A stretch of 64,000 nt of DNA, taken from assembly GCA_965277855.1 (NCBI GenBank), contig OZ255847.1, positions 5,642,001 to 5,706,000 on the forward strand. The letters run 5' to 3'. Made by a program: the position numbers and the translations under genes. The DNA is from Bog-105 sp965277855 (GTDB lineage: Bacteria > Acidobacteriota > Terriglobia > Bryobacterales > Bryobacteraceae). A model generated the notes under the pieces. It saw only the letters and a list, made by a program, of their open reading frames with translations, did no database searches and was not told where the DNA came from. Positions within the stretch are counted from its first letter, which is position 1. Every line of letters begins with the position of its first letter. This document shows positions 43,136-51,874 of the stretch, piece after piece.

Positions 43136-43698
43136 GACTCGCCGCCCAGGATTTTGCGCAATGCTCCGTAGGCCCTGTGCGCTTTTTGTTTTACCGAGCC
43201 CACGCTGCTGCCCGTCGCCCGGGCCACTTCATCCAGGCTCAGACCGGCCACTTTGAGCAGCAAAACCGTTTCCCGCTGCGCTTGCGGCAGAACTTTCAAA
43301 ACATCAGCCATTTCGAAGGTGGCAGTATGCCCATTGGATTTGGTCGGACTTTCCGGTAGCTTCTCGGCTTGCAACTCGTGCCGCTTGATCTTGCTCCGCC
43401 GCCGGTAATCGTCTACCTGAACGCGACGCGCGATGGCGTAGATCCAGGGCAAGAGCGGTTCTGCCGGCCGGTACGTCGCTCTCGCGTTGTGGATGCGCAA
43501 CCAAAAGTCCTGCAACAGGTCCTCCGCATGAGAGCGGTCGCGCACCTGACCTAAAAAGAAATGAAATATCTGCGGGCTCAAGCGATTGATCAACGCTGCC
43601 GCGGCATCGCCATCCGCGTTCTGATAGCGCCGCATGAGCGGTTCCAGCTCTTCTAAAGGAGCTGCCGAATCAGCCGTGGGTTCGCCCGCCACCTGCAC
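43132..43698 (-). CDS. ECF RNA polymerase sigma factor
   Basis: 188 residues from a GTG. Region 2: LINRLSPQIFHFFLGQVRDR, SHAEDLLQDFWLRIHNA, and LPWIYAIARRVQVDDYRRR (about 25-103). Region 4: VLKVLPQAQRETVLLLKVAG and LSLDEVARATGSSVGSVKQK (about 130-172), with the helix-turn-helix. It is co-translated with the membrane anti-sigma gene. Probable targets are nearby envelope genes, but no ECF-type promoter could be shown with confidence. Confidence 0.93.
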   Translation of the reverse strand: MQVAGEPTADSAAPLEELEPLMRRYQNADGDAAAALINRLSPQIFHFFLGQVRDRSHAEDLLQDFWLRIHNARATYRPAEPLLPWIYAIARRVQVDDYRRRSKIKRHELQAEKLPESPTKSNGHTATFEMADVLKVLPQAQRETVLLLKVAGLSLDEVARATGSSVGSVKQKAHRAYGALRKILGGES

Positions 43699-43739
43699 AA
43701 TTTAACGTAACAGGGTCGAGCAAAGCTAGTTGCCCCGAT

Positions 43740-44483
43740 CTATTGGGATTCACCTGCGCTTTCTGCGAACTGCAGACGAATTGTAAACACGTCCTTTTCC
43801 CCAGGCGGCACGGGCCGGTCCAATCGTGGATAGAAAGCCGCCATGCTGTCCATCGTGGTGCTGCTGATGACCGGGAAATAGTTGTTCCCATGTCCAGCCG
43901 GTTCAAAGCCGCGGTACAGCGGTTTTGCGCCTGCTTCCGCTACAACGGTTACTTTTCCCTGGCCGAAATCCGCCACTGGCGGCGGATCGTCTGTCTTGAC
44001 GGCCAGATGTTCATACGAAGCATCGCCGAATCCGTTCGGCAAATCGGGAAAATGCAGTACCAACGGGTAGATGGTTGCGCCCCGTAGTGTGACCCCCGAA
44101 TCGGCCCGGTTCTCTTCCACTACTTGCAACGCGAGTACGTTACCGCTCTGGTTGAATTGGGTGCTGATGGATCCCCACGGGAACGCGTAACGCATAGTAT
44201 GAGCCGCCGCATCCCAGGTCCGGCCCTGATTCACCTCGCCCCAGGCGTAGCCGTTTCCGGCCAGCCCTTTGCCTTTAGGGTCTGTGACCTTCATATGCCA
44301 GATATGGAAGGCATCGGCCGGATCCTGAGCCAGATCTTCTAGCACAACGCCATTAAAGGTCAGCCGCTGCAACCCGCCCGGCCCATAAGTCACCAGCAAG
44401 CCGGCGTCACGCCCCACTTTTCCACAGCTCGATAACAGTAGAACCCCCAGCGCCAGCACGAAAGCGTGTCTCACAACGAACAT
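43740..44483 (-). CDS. Lipoprotein of unknown function
   Basis: 247 residues. The N-terminus is a lipoprotein signal (LALGVLLLSSCGKVG, lipobox LLSSC, Cys about 20). The rest looks like an all-beta secreted domain: LLVTYGPGGLQRLTFNGVVL, HTMRYAFPWGSISTQFNQSG, GATIYPLVLHFPDLP and DVFTIRLQF. I do not recognise a family. It lies 41 bp upstream of the sigma-factor gene on the same strand, so it may be co-expressed with it. Confidence 0.7.
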   Translation of the reverse strand: MFVVRHAFVLALGVLLLSSCGKVGRDAGLLVTYGPGGLQRLTFNGVVLEDLAQDPADAFHIWHMKVTDPKGKGLAGNGYAWGEVNQGRTWDAAAHTMRYAFPWGSISTQFNQSGNVLALQVVEENRADSGVTLRGATIYPLVLHFPDLPNGFGDASYEHLAVKTDDPPPVADFGQGKVTVVAEAGAKPLYRGFEPAGHGNNYFPVISSTTMDSMAAFYPRLDRPVPPGEKDVFTIRLQFAESAGESQ

Positions 44484-44634
44484 TCCTTAGCCGATTGACG
44501 TAGATTACCTTGCGATAGTGCGAATCGAAGGGAACCTTTCGCACGCAATTCGTCATCTCTCTATATAGTCCTGTAAGGGATAGTACTTCGAAGGGCGTCC
44601 GTTGCGGGCGTTCGCCAGGTACCTGATCATCTGA

Positions 44635-45219
44635 ATGGCTAGAGTTTCTATAGCAACGTCTCTTTTCCCGCGCTCTTTCTCGACTCGCCGTCCTGCCCTT
44701 TTAAATAACATCAGCTCCCGGAACAAAATTCTAAGTGCATTGGCTCTTCTAGTGGGCGCGGCTGGAGTTTTCCTAACTGTGGAAATCCATGCCCACTACA
44801 CGTTCAGTCTGCAATCCCCTGTGCGTGTTCGATTGCAGTCCCCGCTGGTTGTAAGCCGGCGAACGGAGACGATCCCGGCACATATCGCACAAGTCGATCA
44901 GCACCATCCGCTTAACGCTTACCAGCAATATGCCTGCCAGAAATTCGGACCTGCCTGCCGCACTGCCCTAGCTATCCAGCGTGTGGAAAATCCACAGGGT
45001 AAATGCGAGGTATATCACTATAACGCGGATGGCACGCTCGACTGGGGTTATTTTCAAATCAACACCGTACACCTGCGGCGGCCCGGTTTGAATTTACGCG
45101 ATCTGTTGGATTGCAAGGCGAATATCGACTTCGCATACCGGCTTTATCAGGAGCACCATGGCTTCACGCCCTGGAGCACTTACAAAAACGGTGCTTACCG
45201 ACGCGCTTTGCGGGACTAA
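44635..45219 (+). CDS. Lysozyme-like (transglycosylase SLT-type) protein
   Basis: 194 residues. An N-terminal membrane anchor (ILSALALLVGAAGVFLTVEI, about 32-51) and a linker precede a small catalytic-like domain: ACRTALAIQRVENPQGKCEV with a candidate catalytic Glu, then DGTLDWGYFQINTVHLRRPG, FAYRLYQEHHGFTPWSTYKN and GAYRRAL. DWGYFQIN-type motifs are typical of SLT/lysozyme folds acting on peptidoglycan. The domain is compact (about 100 residues). The gene ends 9 bp from the convergent TonB receptor. Confidence 0.75.
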   Translation: MARVSIATSLFPRSFSTRRPALLNNISSRNKILSALALLVGAAGVFLTVEIHAHYTFSLQSPVRVRLQSPLVVSRRTETIPAHIAQVDQHHPLNAYQQYACQKFGPACRTALAIQRVENPQGKCEVYHYNADGTLDWGYFQINTVHLRRPGLNLRDLLDCKANIDFAYRLYQEHHGFTPWSTYKNGAYRRALRD

Positions 45220-45228
45220 GTTTCGGAA

Positions 45229-48200
45229 CTAAAACGTTATACGGCCGACCAGCTGAATGTTTCTGGGCTGAGTGACGGTACCGTTCCATTGGCCAAACTT
45301 CGAGTTGGACGGATCGTTGTTGAACGGCGTACAACTGCTGAACTGACCGTCACACGTGAAGTAATGATTGTTGAAGATGTTGAAGAACTCGCCGCGGATC
45401 TCGAGATTCAGTCGTTCCTTGATACTGAATTTCTTGGCGAGGGAGATGCTGGTATTGCGGTAAGGCGAGCCGCGAACATCAGTCACACGCGGTCCGGCTC
45501 CGAGATAATTTCCGTTAGCAAAGCTGGAAGTCGGTTCGAAAGCGCCCGCATTAAAGGCAGGCTGGTTTACGTTGAATCCGCTCCAGGATTGTGTCAGCAC
45601 TTTGGCGCCCGATGAGATCGCGGGGATGCACTCGGCCGTAAATTGGTTCGGCACTCCGCACACCGTGGAGTCGCTGAAAAAGAGCGGCATACCGGAAACG
45701 ACCTTGAGGCTTGACGATAACGTCCAGCCGCCAACGATCTGATTGAGAATTCCCGACTTATTCAAGAACTGTTTGCCCGCGCCAAAGGGTAAGTCGTACA
45801 CGCCCAACAACGAGAAGGTATGCGTGATGTCGTCGGGGGATATTGATTTATTCCGGCTACCCTGGAATGGATTGACGACTCCGATTACCTGGCCGCCAGA
45901 AGTGGCCTGTGTCGTAGAAGCCGCATCGGTGATGAGCTTGGCAAAAGTATAGTTAGCGCCGAGATATATTCCATTCGAAAAATTCTTCTCGATTTTCGAC
46001 TGGAACGAGTTGTATTCAGAGGTCCCTTCATTCTCGTTCTGGCCGTAAAGAGCGCCGCAATATTGGGGGTACCGCACCAGCGCTTGCGCAACCGTTGGTT
46101 TGCAGGTACCGGCAGCGTCCAGAGTCTGCACCCAATTGCTGTAGGGCACGTTGACACCGTTGAGTGAAGTCTGTCCCGGCTGGAAGACACTGTTCAGGGT
46201 GGATGCTCCCATCGATAAGAGCGCCGGGTTTAAGGAATTCAGCGGTTGATTCTGAGAGGGCAGGTGAGTGCCCTTGTTGCCGACGAAGGCGATGCTGGCT
46301 ATGCTGCTCGCACCGAGCTTGCGCTCGATCGTGAAGTTATACTGCTGCGTGTAAGCCAGGTGGTTGGCGTAAGTCGGACGGTAATTAGGGCCGTTAGTGC
46401 CATTATCTGCCGTAGCGCTGATGTTAGGCGCTTTGTTATAAGCAGGGAAGCCATTGTCCATGTAAAAGGAAGGCTGATAACCTGCGATGGAATCGCTAAA
46501 GTTGAGAAGAGGATTGAAGCCGTCGAGCGACTGACCGCCGCCCCAACCCGGATAAAACGCCTGGGTGTAAAACACTCCGTAGCCGGCGCGTATTACTGTT
46601 TGATTATCTGCCCGGAAAGCAACCCCTAAACGCGGCGCAACCGCGCTGTTGAAGGGAGTTTCGGGATAGGGAACACCCGCGCTGGCCGGTCCCCACTTGT
46701 TTCCGGCGAATGCCAGACTGCCCGGTAAGTTACCGGCGCCAGGGTTTGGGGCAAAGCTGAAGAAAGCTAACTGATCGTTGGTTTCAAAGGTGGGTGTGAA
46801 CTTATCCCAGCGAACGCCGTAACTCAATGTCAGCCGCGGTGTAATCTTCCAGGTATCTCCGATATGCGCTGAATAAGCGCGCTGCTCGGCCCCGTACTTA
46901 GAGACGTTGTGCACGTTCAAATTTCCGTTATCGACGGCACCAGCAAGAAAGCTGGCGAACGGGTCGCCGCTTTGCACGCCGGGCTGCGCAGTGGAGAGCG
47001 CGCTGAAATTCAGCGAGCCCGACTGATTCTGGTTTTGCCGGAACACCTGCTGCAGATGCCGGTATTCACCACCGAACTTAATGGTGTGGGGTCCGTGTAC
47101 ATAGGTCACCAGTTCATTGCCGATATACGATGGGCGGGTGGTCTTATTGAGATAGCCAGGTCCGTTGGTGTTGCCCCAGGAAGCAAAGTTGGTGATGCCA
47201 TTACCGCTGAAACCCGCTGACGGCGACGCGAAGTAAGCGGCCGCATTGGGAATTTTCGGCAATAGGTTTGGGTCCTGGCCTGTCACAGAACCATAGCCCT
47301 CATTGCGGTTTACATAACCAACTGCGAAGTGACTCAACAGCGTCGGACCGAAAATGTGGTCCCAGTTGACGCGGCTCACCCAGGCATCTTCCGGCTTGGC
47401 AGGGCTCGAGGTACACAACTGTGTGGGCAACGCGCACTGCTCGTTAGCCGCCGTATTCTGTCGCCAGATGGTGACGAAGATGTGATCTTTTTCACCCCAG
47501 TAGTGGTCGATTTTGTAAAGGTATTCATCGAGATTCGAGAGGATGCCATCCGAGACCGGCGTCGAAAGATAATTGTTGTAAGGTCCCGGGCCGGTGGGGG
47601 TTGGAAGATACTTCTCCCATTGCAAGGCCAGCGGACTTTGTTTCGACAGTGGAATCTGATTATTGGGATACTGAGTTCGATTAATGACGCCATTGGTGAC
47701 GGTACTTGATGTCGGATCGTAAATCGGTATCCCAAGATCCGAGAAGTCACCGCTGCGTTCCTGCAAAGAGGGAATCGATACCACTGGGCGAATAGTTCCG
47801 CCGACACTGCGCAAGTATTCTTCATCGTGAAAGAAGTACGTCTTGTGTTTCGAGCCCCAGATAAAAGGCAGGAAGGGAACTTTCACGGGGCCGCCGATGA
47901 AGCCGCCGAATTCATTCTCGTTATCTTTCGGACGCTGGTCGCCCGGCAGGCGCTGATTAGTGAACTGCAGCGCGTTCAAATCTTTATTGCGAAGGTACTC
48001 AAAACCGCCACCGTGGAATTGATCGGTTCCACTGCGGGTGGTGACCATGATCTCACCGCCGGTGGTCGTGCCATATTCGGGCTCGTAACTCGATGTAAGC
48101 ACGCGCACCTCGCTGACCATGTCTGGCGTTGTCGGAAAGTCGTAGAAAGAAACCATGCCGCTTTGCGACATCGTGCCTTCCTGCATGCTGACTCCGTCCA

Positions 48201-48768
48201 TGACAGCTTCGTCGCCCATCTTGAGACCGCCATTAATCCGCGAGTTGTAAGGCTGAACGCTGGTACCGGTATTCACGCCCGGCAGAAAGGTTACAAATTG
48301 AACCGCGTTGCGGGGCGTACCAGCCGAAACCAGTAATGGCAGTTGATTGATGATCTGGGGCGGCACGCCTTCCTGCTGCGCTCCGTTGTCGTAGTTCAAC
48401 TGAGCGGCATCGGCCGTGACTTCGACCTTAGTGGAAGCATCACCTACATCGAGGAGAGCGTCAATACGGGAGGATTAATTGGCGAGTAACTGGATGCTGT
48501 TTTGGACGTAGGTTCGGAAGCCCTTCGCTGCCACGCTCAGGTTATAAGTACCGGGAGCGAGATTGGGAAAGGCGTAGCGGCCGTCGCTGCCGGTCTGCAG
48601 TGTCTGGTTTGCCGATCGCTCAGCTGCCGAAATGATGACGGTAGCCTGCGGGATGACCGCGCCCGACTTATCGGTAACCTGGCCTTCTAGACTGGCGTTC
48701 TGGCTTTGGGCAAAAAGGGTGGCGGTAAACACCAACACGGAGGACAGGCAAAACAGTGGGCGTAGCAT
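45229..48768 (-). pseudogene. TonB-dependent receptor interrupted by one in-frame stop
   Basis: Read from ATG 48768 (AAGGAG upstream), the protein has a signal peptide (MLRPLFCLSSVLVFTATLFA), a carboxypeptidase-regulatory-like domain (NASLEGQVTDKSGAVIPQAT ... DGRYAFPNLAPGTYNLSVAA) and then a TAA at 48477-48475. The same frame continues without another stop as SSRIDALLDVGDASTKVEVT and NYDNGAQQEG, then a normal plug and barrel to the C-terminal IQLVGRITF. In paralogues the interrupted position usually carries Gln or a similar residue, so one CAA-to-TAA change explains it. The 1056-codon remainder (45229-48399) is intact but lacks a signal peptide. It could be a recent pseudogene, a read-through gene or a base-call error. 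Confidence 0.8.
48475..48477 (-). other. Premature TAA in the TonB receptor
   Basis: Context on the minus strand is GCC AAT TAA TCC TCC CGT, in frame with coding sequence on both sides. The next base after TAA is T, not the C known to favour read-through. Confidence 0.85.
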
Positions 48769-48888
48769 CTTACTCTCCTTGGGAAGCACAATAGGGTGCG
48801 AAATCGAGACGGTCGAGATGAATCCCCGGTTAGGTGGCATCCTTTATATCACAGTGAATAACAGGTCTACTATGGAAGGCGAAGCGTT
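48769..48888. promoter_or_regulatory. Divergent promoter region, second TonB / TPR pair
   Basis: 120 bp between the TonB receptor start and the GTG of the TPR gene. GGAAGG at 48872-48877 is the likely ribosome site for the TPR gene. No definite promoter elements are seen. Confidence 0.35.
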
Positions 48889-50460
48889 GTGAAAATTCTG
48901 GCGATTTTCTTTCTTGTGGCTTGTCTGCGTGCGCAGACTTCGGATTCGGAGCAAGACGTACTCGCGATTCAGGATGCGTTGCAGAGCGGAAATTTGACTG
49001 GCGCGTCTCATATGATCGATGAGTTGCTGGCGCGGCGTCCACACGACGGCGGCTTACTGAATTTGCGCGGGATCTTGCACGGGCGACGCAACGATGTGGC
49101 TGAGGCTCGTAACGATTTTGCCGAAGCAGTCCGGCTGGAACCTTCGCTTACACCTGCCTGGCAGAATCTGGCACGCACCTGCCAGCTCGAAGTGGAGCAC
49201 GACCCTTCTGCGGAGCACTGCGCGATCGAGTCTTGGCAGCGGGTCTTGCGATTAAAAGGAAAAGATTCGGAGGCACACCTGGCGCTGGCCCAACTCTACG
49301 AACGCGAGGCGAAATACTCCGACTCGTTGCAGCAAATCGGAAGTCTGCCGGCCGAAGTTGCCGCGCGGATGCCGGCCTTACTTTTCCGATGCGCCGATCT
49401 CACCGCAATTGCCGGGAGAATGGACGACGCCAGGAAGGCCGCCCGGCAACTGGCCGGCGATCGGGAGTTTTCGCAGGCCGATTTTGCCGGCGTACAAAAT
49501 GCATTTCAAGCGCCACGTTCGGCGGAGGTGGTTGTCATTCTGGTGGAAGGATTGGACGCGCGCGCTGCCGCCGGTCTGGTCGCGCTGCCGCGGCTCGCGA
49601 TCGCCTATGAGCAGTTGCAACGGCCGTCGGAGGCACGCAAAACTCTCGAGCGAGTGGCTGGCCTCGATCCAAGAAATACTGCGCATCTTCTGGAATTAGC
49701 CCGTCTGGCGGAGGCGAGTGGCGATCATGAAGGAGCGTTGGGCTATCTGGCTCATGCCCGGGATCTAACGCCTGAAAATGCGCAAATACACTTCTTGTTT
49801 GCGGAGATCGCGATGGAGATGGATCTGCCCGTGCAGGCCCGCGCTTCGCTTGATCGTGCCCTTGAGCTCGATCCGACGAATCCGGCGTATGACTATGGGA
49901 TGGGCTTCGTTATTTTGACGACGAGGGATGCAGCTACGGCGGCCAGCTATTTTCAAAGGTTTGTGAATGCCAGGCCAAGTGACGTGAAGGGCCACTACGC
50001 ATTGGGAGTGGCTTATTTCGCCGGTGGCGACTACGCGAAGTCTAAAGCCGAGATGACTAGTGTAGAAAATCGGAGTGAAGTGGCGGGAGGAGCGGAATAT
50101 TTTCTGGGCTGCATGGCGCGTCGGGAAGACGATCTGGACGACGCCGCGCGGCATTTGCGCAAGTCCATTGAGCTGATGCCGCTTTTCTCGGAATCGCACA
50201 CGGAGTTAGCCAGGGTTTCGATGATCGAAGGGAATCTTCCGGCTGCGCGAACAGAACTGGACCGGGCTGTTCAAATCGATCCGAACAGCTTCGAGGGGAA
50301 TGTGCAATTGCTGGCAGTGTACCGCCGTACGCATGATCTACGGGCCGGCAAGCAGGCGGACATTGTTCAGAAACTGGACGCGAATCGTTCGCGGCGTGCC
50401 GAATTGATGCTGCGGATGATTGACGCGCGACCTACTGGGGGAACGTCCGCTGCGCGATGA
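48889..50460 (+). CDS. Secreted tetratricopeptide-repeat protein
   Basis: 523 residues from GTG. A short signal peptide (KILAIFFLVACLRAQ) precedes about thirteen TPR units, for example GGLLNLRGILHGRRNDVAEA, HLLELARLAEASGDHEGALG, VKGHYALGVAYFAGGDYAKS and HTELARVSMIEGNLPAARTE. Exported scaffold or binding protein; partner unknown. It is divergent from the interrupted TonB receptor, and its stop overlaps the next TPR gene by 4 bp (ATGA), so the pair forms an operon. Confidence 0.87.
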   Translation: MKILAIFFLVACLRAQTSDSEQDVLAIQDALQSGNLTGASHMIDELLARRPHDGGLLNLRGILHGRRNDVAEARNDFAEAVRLEPSLTPAWQNLARTCQLEVEHDPSAEHCAIESWQRVLRLKGKDSEAHLALAQLYEREAKYSDSLQQIGSLPAEVAARMPALLFRCADLTAIAGRMDDARKAARQLAGDREFSQADFAGVQNAFQAPRSAEVVVILVEGLDARAAAGLVALPRLAIAYEQLQRPSEARKTLERVAGLDPRNTAHLLELARLAEASGDHEGALGYLAHARDLTPENAQIHFLFAEIAMEMDLPVQARASLDRALELDPTNPAYDYGMGFVILTTRDAATAASYFQRFVNARPSDVKGHYALGVAYFAGGDYAKSKAEMTSVENRSEVAGGAEYFLGCMARREDDLDDAARHLRKSIELMPLFSESHTELARVSMIEGNLPAARTELDRAVQIDPNSFEGNVQLLAVYRRTHDLRAGKQADIVQKLDANRSRRAELMLRMIDARPTGGTSAAR

Positions 50461-51416
50461 CGACGGTGGCGCGGTTTGGAATTTATTTACTGGCAGCAAC
50501 CGCAGCGCTGGTGCAGGGCGACGACATCTTTGCCCGACTCGGCCACGCTCTGGGAGCCGATGGCGAGTTGGCTACAACCGAGCTGCGTAATAAACACTTT
50601 GCACAAGTAGAGGAAATGTTGAAGGCCGCCCATCCTACCGGGGCTTTGGACCGAGCCGAGCTATTGTCTCTGCAGGGCGCGGTGGCATTTCTGGACGGCG
50701 ACATGCCTCAGGCGGACGTAGACTTTGCGCAGGCCAGCGCGCTAGCAACGCTCAAAGATAATGACACTTTTACCTGGGCGATGGCTCTGGTCAAGCTGCA
50801 TAACGACGACCATGCGAGAGTGCTGATGCAGGATCTGGCTCGTACTCATCCCACTCGAGCGGTCTATATCTATTGGCTGGGCCGAATGGATTACGATCAG
50901 CGGCGCTACCAGGAAGCAATCGGAGAGCTCGAAAAGGCGGTAAAACTCGATCCCGAGTCAGCGCGTGCCTGGGACAGTCTGGGATTAGCGTTCGATATGC
51001 AAGGCCATATGGAGCAGGCTCTCGGGGCTTTCCAGAAAGGAACGGAACTCAATCGAGCTCTGACAATTCCTTCCCCGTGGCCGCCGCATAATTTGGGTTA
51101 CCTGTTGCTCAGAAAGGATCAGCCGAAAGAAGCAGAGACGGCTTTGCGAGAGTCGCTCCGGTACGATCCACAGTGGGCACAGACTCATTACTATCTGGGC
51201 AGGGCGCTTGAAAAAGAGGGCGACGAAACTGCGGCAGCCAGTGAATATCAGATTGCCGTAACGAACGATGCGGCTTCTCCCGAGCCCTGCTATTCGCTGG
51301 CAATTCTCTACCGCAAGCTGCATCGGGATGCCGATGCCAGCGCTCTCTTTGCAGAATACAAGAAGCGGAAGGCAACGTTGCCTCCGCCAGATTTGAAGGC
51401 GTCAGACAACAATTGA
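50457..51416 (+). CDS. Secreted tetratricopeptide-repeat protein
   Basis: 319 residues with a signal peptide (FGIYLLAATAALVQG). TPR units follow: AVYIYWLGRMDYDQRRYQEA, ARAWDSLGLAFDMQGHMEQA, AQTHYYLGRALEKEGDETAA and PEPCYSLAILYRKLHRDADA. It begins inside the stop of the previous TPR gene (ATGA). A TTG at its own stop (TTGA 51413-51416) could couple it to the VOC gene that follows. Confidence 0.87.
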   Translation: MTTVARFGIYLLAATAALVQGDDIFARLGHALGADGELATTELRNKHFAQVEEMLKAAHPTGALDRAELLSLQGAVAFLDGDMPQADVDFAQASALATLKDNDTFTWAMALVKLHNDDHARVLMQDLARTHPTRAVYIYWLGRMDYDQRRYQEAIGELEKAVKLDPESARAWDSLGLAFDMQGHMEQALGAFQKGTELNRALTIPSPWPPHNLGYLLLRKDQPKEAETALRESLRYDPQWAQTHYYLGRALEKEGDETAAASEYQIAVTNDAASPEPCYSLAILYRKLHRDADASALFAEYKKRKATLPPPDLKASDNN

Positions 51417-51421
51417 CTGCC

Positions 51422-51874
51422 ATGAGCGCGGATGCGAACAACAATATCGGGGCAGTCACGGAAGTCGTTCCATTTTTGCGAGTGGTCGATATGAAGCGAT
51501 CTGCGGGCTACTACGTAGATGGCCTCGGCTTCACCATGACGAAGAAATGGATTGACGGCGGGAAGCTGCGCTGGTGCTGGCTTGTGAAAGGAAAAGCAGC
51601 GCTTATGCTGCAGGAGTTCTGGAAGGAAGGCCATCACGCGGGGCGTCCAGAGGGGCCGCTCGGACAAGGCGTTTCGCTCGTGTTCAGTTGCGAGGATGCC
51701 CTGGCGGTTTACCGGGATCTCGCGTCGCGCGGCATCGACGCATCCGAACCGTTTGTCGGAAATGCATTGTGGACGTTTTCTCTCGCAGACCCGGATGGTT
51801 ACCGTCTCGAGTTTGCCAGTCCTACCGATGTGCCGGAAGAGACAAAGCTCTCCGAGATGAGCTCGCAGCTTTGA
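51422..51874 (+). CDS. VOC family (glyoxalase/bleomycin-resistance fold) protein
   Basis: 150 residues from ATG 51422 (TTG 51413, overlapping the previous stop, would add three residues). EVVPFLRVVDMKRSAGYYVD and GLGFTMTKKW are the first beta-alpha-beta module. VSLVFSCEDALAVYRDLASR and FSLADPDGYRLEFASPTD form the second, with Glu of the usual metal site in YRLEF. VOC enzymes bind metals and act on or sequester small molecules; the substrate is unknown. Its last 53 bp overlap the convergent cbiA. Confidence 0.85.
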   Translation: MSADANNNIGAVTEVVPFLRVVDMKRSAGYYVDGLGFTMTKKWIDGGKLRWCWLVKGKAALMLQEFWKEGHHAGRPEGPLGQGVSLVFSCEDALAVYRDLASRGIDASEPFVGNALWTFSLADPDGYRLEFASPTDVPEETKLSEMSSQL

